Origin: Bathymodiolus brooksi
Taxonomy: Eukaryota; Mollusca; Bivalvia; Mytilida; Modiolidae
Length of the DNA: 64,000 bases
Reading direction: 5' to 3'
Assembly (NCBI GenBank): GCA_963680875.1
Contig: OY804575.1
Span: 29,664,494 to 29,728,493 of the forward strand
Shown: positions 56,201-64,000 of the stretch, piece by piece
Layout of the letters: each line of letters starts with the position of its first letter
Numbering within the stretch: the stretch's first letter is position 1
Notes under the pieces: model-generated
The model's input: the letters and a program-made list of their open reading frames with translations, nothing else
What the model was told of the DNA's origin: nothing
Databases searched by the model: none
Position numbers and translations under genes: made by a program

Positions 56201-59200
56201 TACTTCTGTTTGTCATGTGGTTTTCACCCTATGTGTTTATAAATGTCAGGACTTTCAACCAATGTGATATATACTTCTGTTTGTCATGTGGTTTTCATCC
56301 TATGTGTTTATAAATGTCAGGACTTTCAACCAATGTGATATATACTTCTGTTTGTCATGTGGTTTTCATCCTATGTGTTTATAAATGTCAGGACTTTCAA
56401 CCCATGTGATATATACTTGTTTGTCATGTGGTTTTCACCCTATGTGTTTATAAATGTCAGGACTTTCAACCAATGTGATATATACTTCTGTTTGTCATGT
56501 GGTTTTCACCCTATGTGTTTATAAATGTCAGTACTTTCAACCAATGTGATATATACTTCTGTTTGTCATGTGGTTTTCATCCTATGTGTTTATAAATGTC
56601 AGGACTTTCAACCAATGTGATATTTACTTCTGTTTGTCATGTGGTTTTCATCCTATGTGTTTATAAATGTCAGGACTTTCAACCAATGTGATATATACTT
56701 CTGTTTGTCATGTGGTTTTCATCCTATGTGTTTATAAATGTCAGGACTTTCAACCAATGTGATATATACTTCTGTTTGTCATGTGGTTTTCACCCTATGT
56801 GTTTATAAATGTCAGGACTTTCAACCAATGTGATATATACTTCTGTTTGTCATGTGGTTTTCACCCTATGTGTTTATAAATGTCAGTACTTTCAACCAAT
56901 GTGATATATACTTGTTTGTCATGTGGTTTTCATCCTATGTGTTTATAAATGTCAGGACTTTCAACCAATGTGATATATACTTCTGTTTGTCATGTGGTTT
57001 TCACCCTATGTGTTTATAAATGTCAGGACTTTCAACCAATGTGATATATACTTCTGTTTGTCATGTGGTTTTCACTCTATGTGTTTATAAATGTCAGGGC
57101 TTTCAACCAATGTGATATATACTTCTGTTTGTCATGTGGTTTTCACCCTGTGTTTATAAATGTCAGGACTTTCAACCAATGTGATATATTCTTGTTTGTC
57201 ATGTGGTTTTCACCCTATGTGTTTATAAATGTCAGGACTTTCAACCAATGTGATATATACTTCTGTTTGTCATGTGGTTTTCACTCTATGTGTTTATAAA
57301 TGTCAGCACTTTTAACCAATGTGATATATACTTGTTTGTCATGTTGTTTTCACCCTATGTGTTTATAAATGTCAGGACTTTCAACCAATGTGATATATAC
57401 TTCTGTTTGTCATGTGGTTTTCACCCTATGTGTTTATAAATGTCAGTACTTTCAACCAATGTGATATATACTTCTGTTTGTCATGTGGTTTTCATCCTAT
57501 GTGTTTATTAATGTCAGGACTTTCAACCAATGTGATATATACTTCTGTTTGTTATGTGGTTTTCACCCTATGTGTTTATAAATGTCAGGACTTTCAACCA
57601 ATGTGATATATACTTCTGTTTGTCATGTGGTTTTCACCCTATGTGTTTATAAATGTCAGGACTTTCAACCAATGTGATATATACTTCTGTTTGTCATGTG
57701 GTTTTCACCCTGTGTTTATTAATGTCAGGACTTTCAACCAATGTGATATATACTTCTGTTTGTCATGTGGTTTTCATCCTATGTGTTTATAAATGTCTGT
57801 ACTTTCAACCAATGTGATATATACTTCTGTTTGTCATGTGGTTTTCACCCTATGTGTTTATAAATGTCAGAACTTTCAACCAATGTGATATATACTTCTG
57901 TTTGTCATGTGGTTTTCATCCTATGTGTTTATAAATGTCAGGACTTTCAACCAATGTGATATATACTTCTGTTTGTCATGTGGTTTTCATCCTATGTGTT
58001 TATAAATGTCAGGACTTTCAACCAATGTGATATATACTTCTGTTTGTCATGTGGTTTTCACCCTATGTGTTTATAAATGTCAGGACTTTCAACCAATGTG
58101 ATATATACTTCTGTTTGTCATGTGGTTTTCATCCTATGTGTTTATAAATGTCAGGACTTTAAACCAATGTGATATATACTTCTGTTTGTCATGTGGTTTT
58201 CACTCTATGTGTTTATAAATGTCAGGACTTTCAACCAATGTGATATATACTTCTGTTTGTCATGTGGTTTTCATCCTATGTGTTTATAAATGTCAGGACT
58301 TTCAACCAATGTGATATATACTTCTGTTTGTCATGTGGTTTTCATCATGTGTTTATAAATGTCAGGACTTTCAACCAATGTGATATATACTTCTGTTTGT
58401 CATGTGGTTTTCACCCTATGTGTTTATAAATGTCAGGACTTTCAACCAATGTGATATATACTTCTGTTTGTCATGTGGTTTTCACCCTATGTGTTTATAA
58501 ATGTCAGGACTTTCAACCAATGTGATATATACTTCTGTTTGTCATGTGGTTTTCATCCTATGTGTTTATAAATGTCAGGACTTTCAACCCATGTGATATA
58601 TACTTGTTTGTCATGTGGTTTTCACCCTATGTGTTTATAAATGTCAGGACTTTCAACCAATGTGATATATACTTCTGTTTGTCATGTGGTTTTCACCCTA
58701 TGTGTTTATAAATGTCAGTACTTTCAACCAATGTGATATATACTTCTGTTTGTCATGTGGTTTTCATCCTATGTGTTTATAAATGTCAGGACTTTCAACC
58801 AATGTGATATATTCTTCTGTTTGTCATGTGGTTTTCATCCTATGTGTTTATTAATGTCAGGACTTTCAACCAATGTGATATATACTTCTGTTTGTCATGT
58901 GGTTTTCACCCTATGTGTTTATAAATGTCAGGACTTTCAACTAATGTGATATATACTTCTGTTTGTCATGTGGTTTTCACCCTATGTGTTTATAAATGTC
59001 AGTACTTTCAACCAATGTGATATATACTTCTGTTTGTCATGTGGTTTTCATCCTATGTGTTTATAAATGTCAGGACTTTCAACCAATGTGATATATACTT
59101 CTGTTTGTCATGTGGTTTTCACTCTATGTGTTTATAAATGTCAGGGCTTTCAACCAATGTGATATATACTTCTGTTTGTCATGTAGTTTTCACCCTATGT

Positions 59201-61139
59201 GTTTATAAATGTCAGGACTTTCAACCAATGTGATATATACTTGTTTGTCATGTGGTTTTCACCCTATGTGTTTATAAATGTCAGGACTTTCAACCAATGT
59301 GATATATACTTCTGTTTGTCATGTGGTTTTCACTCTATGTGTTTATAAATGTCAGGACTTTTAACCAATGTGATATATACTTGTTTGTCATGTGGTTTTC
59401 ATCCTATGTGTTTATTAATGTCAGGACTTTCAACCAATGTGATATATACTTCTGTTTGTCATGTGGTTTTCACCCTATGTGTTTATAAATGTCAGGACTT
59501 TCAACCAATGTGATATATACTTCTGTTTGTCATGTGGTTTTCACCCTATGTGTTTATAAATGTCAGGACTTTCAACCAATGTGATATATACTTCTGTTTG
59601 TCATGTGGTTTTCACCCTATGTGTTTATAAATGTCAGGACTTTCAACCAATGTGATATATACTTCTGTTTGTCATGTGGTTTTCACCCTGTGTTTATAAA
59701 TGTCAGGACTTTCAACCAATGTGATATATACTTCTGTTTGTCATGTGGTTTTCATCCTATGTGTTTATAAATGTCAGGACTTTCAACCAATGTGATATAT
59801 ACTTCTGTTTGTCATGTGGTTTTCATCCTATGTGTTTATAAATGTCAGGACTTTCAACCAATGTGATATATACTTCTGTTTGTCATGTGGTTTTCATCCT
59901 ATGTGTTTATAAATGTCAGGACTTTCAACCAATGTGATACATACTTCTGTTTGTCATGTGGTTTTCACCCTATGTGTTAATAAATGTCAGGACTTTCAAC
60001 TAATGTGATATATACTTCTGTTTGTCATGTGGTTTTCACCCTATGTGTTTATAAATGTCAGGACTTTCAACCAATGTATTATATACTTGTTTGTCATGTG
60101 GTTTTCATCCTATGTGTTTATAAATGTCAAGACTTTCAACCAATGTGATATATACTTCTGTTTGTCATGTGGTTTTCACCCTATGTGTTTATAAATGTCA
60201 GGACTTTCAACCAATGTGATATATACTTCTGTTTGTCATGTGGTTTTCACTCTATGTGTTTATAAATGTCAGGGCTTTCAACCAATGTGATATATACTTC
60301 TGTTTGTCATGTGATTTTCACCCTGTGTTTATAAATGTCAGGACTTTCAACCAATGTGATATATACTTGTTTGTCATGTGGTTTTCACCCTATGTGTTTA
60401 TAAATGTCAGGACTTTCAACCAATGTGATATATACTTCTGTTTGTCATGTGGTTTTCACTCTATGTGTTTATAAATGTCAGGACTTTTAACCAATGTGAT
60501 ATGTACTTGTTTGTCATGTGGTATTCACCCTATGTGTTTATAAATGTCAGGACTTTCAACCAATGTGATATATACTTCTGTTTGTCATATGGTTTTCACC
60601 CTATGTGTTTATAAATGTCAGTACTTTCAACCAATGTGATATATACTTCTGTTTGTCATGTGGTTTTCATCCTATGTGTTTATAAATGTCAGGACTTTCA
60701 ACCAATGTGATATATACTTCTGTTTGTCATGTGGTTTTCACCCTATGTGTTTATAAATGTCAGGACTTTCAACCAATGTGATATATACTTCTGTTTGTCA
60801 TGTGGTTTTCACCCTATGTGTTTATAAATGTCAGGACTTTCAACCAATGTGATATATACTTCTGTTTGTCATGTGGTTTTCACCCTATGTGTTTATAAAT
60901 GTCAGGACTTTCAACCAATGTGATATATACTTCTGTTTGTCATGTGGTTTTCACCCTGTGTTTATAAATGTCAGGACTTTCAACCAATGTGATATATACT
61001 TCTGTTTGTCATGTGGTTTTCATCCTATGTGTTTATAAATGTCTGTACTTTCAACCAATGTGATATATACTTCTGTTTATCATGTGGTTTTCACCCTATG
61101 TGTTTATAAATGTCAGGACTTTCAACCAATGTGATATAT
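53229..61139. repeat. Superblock C, copy 2 (7.9 kb)
   Basis: This is a second copy of 43,144-50,771 with 284 extra bases. Pairs at 10,085 are 43271/53356, 44222/54307, 45070/55155, 45534/55619 and 46041/56126. Pairs at 10,369 include 50673/61042 and 50710/61079. It retains rare markers such as ATGTTTTTATA (near 55,880), CAGCAC (near 57,304) and CAGAAC (near 57,870). The right edge is where an acttG-type monomer begins at 61140. Confidence 0.9.
56530..56813. repeat. Four-monomer insertion/deletion between superblock C copies
   Basis: Copy 2 has four additional 71 bp monomers here, including a CAGTAC monomer and a unique GATATTTA monomer near 56,620. Copy 1 passes directly from a C-type monomer near 46,440 to CAGTAC near 46,517. 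The offset rises by exactly 284 across this point. The order CAGTAC then GATATCTA-like then CATCCT resembles 14.4-14.7 and 25.9-26.1 kb, so a deletion in copy 1 is at least as likely as an insertion in copy 2. Confidence 0.85.
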
Positions 61140-64000
61140 ACTTGTTTGTCATGTGGTTTTCACCCTATGTGTTTATAAATGTCAGGACTTTCAACCAATG
61201 TGATATATACTTCTGTTTGTCTTGTGGTTTTCACTCTATGTGTTTATAAATGTCAGGACTTTTAACCAATGTGATATGTACTTGTTTGTCATGTGGTATT
61301 CACCCTATGTGTTTATAAATGTCAGGACTTTCAACCAATGTGATATATACTTCTGTTTGTCATATGGTTTTCACCCTATGTGTTTATAAATGTCAGTACT
61401 TTCAACCAATGTGATATATACTTCTGTTTGTCATGTGGTTTTCATCCTATGTGTTTATAAATGTCAGGACTTTCAACCAATGTGATATATACTTCTGTTT
61501 GTCATGTGGTTTTCACCCTATGTGTTTATAAATGTCAGGACTTTCAACCAATGTGATATATACTTCTGTTTGTCATGTGGTTTTCACCCTATGTGTTTAT
61601 AAATGTCAGGACTTTCAACCAATGTGATATATACTTCTGTTTGTCATGTGGTTTTCACCCTATGTGTTTATAAATGTCAGGACTTTCAACCAATGTGATA
61701 TATACTTCTGTTTGTCATGTGGTTTTCACCCTGTGTTTATAAATGTCAGGACTTTCAACCAATGTGATATATACTTCTGTTTGTCATGTGGTTTTCATCC
61801 TATGTGTTTATAAATGTCTGTACTTTCAACCAATGTGATATATACTTCTGTTTATCATGTGGTTTTCACCCTATGTGTTTATAAATGTCAGGACTTTCAA
61901 CCAATGTGATATATACTTCTGTTTGTCATGTGGTTTTCATCCTATGTGTTTATAAATGTCAGGACTTTCAACCAATGTGATATATACTTCTGTTTGTCAT
62001 GTGGTTTTCATCCTATGTGTTTATAAATGTCAGGACTTTCAACCAATGTGATATATACTTCTGTTTGTCATGTGGTTTTCACCCTATGTGTTTATAAATG
62101 TCAGGACTTTCAACCAATGTGATATATACTTCTGTTTGTCATGTGGTTTTCACCCTATGTGTTTATAAATGTCAGGACTTTCAACCAATGTGATATATAC
62201 TTCTGTTTGTCATGTGGTTTTCACCCTGTGTTTATAAATGTCAGGACTTTCAACCAATGTGATATATACTTCTGTTTGTCATGTGGTTTTCATCCTATGT
62301 GTTTATAAATGTCAGGACTTTAAACCAATGTGATATATACTTCTGTTTGTCATGTGGTTTTCACCCTATGTGTTTATAAATGTCAGGACTTTCAACCAAT
62401 GTGATATATACTTCTGTTTGTCATGTGGTTTTCACCCTATGTGTTTATAAATGTCAGGACTTTCAACCAATGTGATATATACTTCTGTTTGTCATGTGGT
62501 TTTCACCCTATGTGTTTATAAATGTCAGGACTTTCAACCAATGTGATATATACTTCTGTTTGTCATGTGGTTTTCACCCTATGTGTTTATAAATGTCAGG
62601 ACTTTCAACCAATGTGATATATACTTCTGTTTGTCATGTGGTTTTCATCCTATGTGTTTATAAATGTCTGTACTTTCAACCAATGTGATATATACTTCTG
62701 TTTATCATGTGGTTTTCACCCTATGTGTTTATAAATGTCAGGACTTTCAACCAATGTGATATATACTTCTGTTTGTCATGTGGTTTTCATCCTATGTGTT
62801 TATAAATGTCAGGACTTTCAACCAATGTGATATATACTTCTGTTTGTCATGTGGTTTTCATCCTATGTGTTTATAAATGTCAGGACTTTCAACCAATGTG
62901 ATATATACTTCTGTTTGTCATGTGGTTTTCACCCTATGTGTTTATAAATGTCAGGACTTTCAACCAATGTGATATATACTTCTGTTTGTCATGTGGTTTT
63001 CACCCTATGTGTTTATAAATGTCAGGACTTTCAACCAATGTGATATATACTTCTGTTTGTCATGTGGTTTTCACCCTGTGTTTATAAATGTCAGGACTTT
63101 CAACCAATGTGATATATACTTCTGTTTGTCATGTGGTTTTCATCCTATGTGTTTATAAATGTCAGGACTTTAAACCAATGTGATATATACTTCTGTTTGT
63201 CATGTGGTTTTCACTCTATGTGTTTATAAATGTCAGGACTTTCAACCAATGTGATATATACTTCTGTTTGTCATGTGGTTTTCATCCTATGTGTTTATAA
63301 ATGTCAGGACTTTCAACCAATGTGATATATACTTCTGTTTGTCATGTGGTTTTCATCATGTGTTTATAAATGTCAGGACTTTCAACCAATGTGATATATA
63401 CTTCTGTTTGTCATGTGGTTTTCACCCTATGTTTTTATAAATGTCAGGACTTTCAACCAATGTGATATATACTTCTGTTTGTCATGTGGTTTTCATCCTA
63501 TGTGTTTATAAATGTCAGGACTTTCAACCAATGTGATATATACTTGTTTGTCATGTGGTTTTCACCCTATGTGTTTATAAATGTCAGTACTTTCAACCAA
63601 TGTGATATATACTTCTGTTTGTCATGTGGTTTTCATCCTATGTGTTTATAAATGTCAGGACTTTCAACCAATGTAATATATACTTCTGTTTGTCATGTGG
63701 TTTTCATCATGTGTTTATAAATGTCAGGACTTTCAACCAATGTGATATATACTTCTGTTTGTCATGTGGTTTTCACCCTATGTGTTTATAAATGTCAGGA
63801 CTTTCAACCAATGTGATATATACTTCTGTTTGTCATGTGGTTTTCATCCTATGTGTTTATAAATGTCAGGACTTTCAACCAATGTGATATATACTTCTGT
63901 TTGTCATGTGGTTTTCATCCTATGTGTTTATAAATGTCAGGACTTTCAACCCATGTGATATATACTTGTTTGTCATGTGGATTTCACCCTATGTGTTTAT
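61140..64000. repeat. Superblock C, copy 3 (front part, continues past window)
   Basis: From 61140 the sequence follows 53,593 onward at an offset of 7,547 (54270/61817, 54771/62318). The offset becomes 7,549 after about 62,577, where the 69 bp CCCTGTG monomer of copy 2 is a full-length CCCTATGTG monomer. GTAATATA at 56126 and AACCC at 56399 recur at 63675 and 63948. A GGATTT patch near 63,981 differs from copy 2. The copy continues beyond the window. Confidence 0.88.

Larger units (their letters stand above)
1..64000. repeat. 71-bp satellite array filling the window
   Basis: The window is a head-to-tail tandem array of a 71 bp monomer, in one orientation throughout and continuing past both ends. 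I estimate about 905 monomers from a mean length near 70.65 bp. Each monomer contains, in order, CTTCTGTTTG, TCATGTGGTTTTCA, a variable patch (CACCCT, CATCCT, CACTCT or CACCTT), ATGTGTTTATAAATGTC, AGGACTTTCAACCAATGTG and ATATATA. Neighbouring copies usually differ at only a few positions, and the same variants recur in the same order kilobases away, which indicates recent amplification and homogenisation. No transposon, microsatellite, unique spacer, inverted segment or gene interrupts the array. The family is not one I recognise. A centromeric, pericentromeric, subtelomeric or other heterochromatic location is possible, and the sequence alone cannot decide between them. Confidence 0.99.

Noticed and set aside
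2204..60474. Many open frames of 64-87 codons on the plus strand, beginning MWFS
   Set aside because: They are the satellite read through. Since 71 leaves remainder 2 on division by 3, each successive monomer is read in another frame, and stops arise at TTA-TAA and ATG-TGA. Extra length occurs only where TATAAA became TATTAA or a 69-bp monomer keeps frame. There is no codon bias, domain or conserved start context, and the same frame recurs dozens of times.
1..64000. CRISPR array
   Set aside because: There are no unique spacers between conserved repeats; the whole 71 bp unit is conserved. No cas genes are present.
1..64000. Alpha satellite or CENP-B box
   Set aside because: The unit is 71 bp, not about 171 bp. 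The CENP-B box needs CpG-containing TTCG and CGGG motifs, and the consensus has no CpG.
1..64000. Telomeric or simple-sequence repeat
   Set aside because: No short telomere-type hexamer or heptamer tract was seen. The ATATATA stretch is only about 7 bp in each monomer.
1..64000. Embedded transposon, tRNA or rRNA gene
   Set aside because: Every line of the sequence is accounted for by the monomer. No non-satellite stretch longer than a few bases was seen on either strand.
1..64000. Phased T-tracts producing regular DNA curvature
   Set aside because: T-runs in the monomer centre near positions 8, 20.5, 35 and 52, with spacings of about 12.5, 14.5 and 17 bp, which do not match the 10.5 bp helical repeat.

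Overview
The whole 64 kb window is one uninterrupted tandem satellite array. The monomer is 71 bp, with a frequent 69 bp form. All copies point the same way, head to tail, from base 1 to base 64,000, and I estimate about 905 copies. I see no unique sequence, transposon, RNA gene, inverted block or protein-coding gene. This points to a eukaryotic genome, in a satellite-rich region such as a centromere, pericentromere, subtelomere or heterochromatic knob. Nothing here identifies the species or chromosome, and both array ends lie outside the window. The reference monomer is about 34% G+C, strongly T-rich on the given strand (30 T against 17 A of 71) and has no CpG.

The structure of interest is above the monomer. 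Single-base and 2-bp variants act as barcodes, and the same barcode order recurs at fixed distances. I used these offsets to map nested higher-order repeats by hand. Left third (1 to about 27 kb): the opening block recurs at +8,758 and +19,730. A 706 bp ten-monomer unit repeats near 2.1-4.5 kb and 10.9-12.3 kb. A 2,262 bp unit is duplicated in tandem at 4.87-9.39 kb, and a 1,128 bp unit at 22.8-25.0 kb. Middle (14 to 37 kb): the 14-19.5 kb block recurs about 11.1-11.6 kb downstream, and part of that recurs again 5,431 bp further on. Local tandem duplications of 495 bp (28.6-29.6 kb) and 1,199 bp (31.25-33.65 kb) are present. Right part (37 to 64 kb): a unit of about 3.7 kb is repeated in tandem. 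A 7.6 kb segment starting at 43.1 kb recurs at 53.2 kb, and a third copy of its front part starts at 61.1 kb and runs off the window.

Most offsets fit the form 71n - 2k. This means that nearly all duplications and deletions involve whole monomers, as expected from unequal exchange in register. I found two exceptions: a 40 bp deletion inside a monomer near 18,489 and a 1 bp deletion near 27,638. Marker variants divide the array into a left domain and a right domain, and several mosaic junctions are visible.

I found no evidence of a new gene system. The short open frames are by-products of reading a 71 bp repeat through three frames. The features below are therefore repeat units. Block boundaries were set by eye from marker variants and are good to about one monomer unless an exact base is given.
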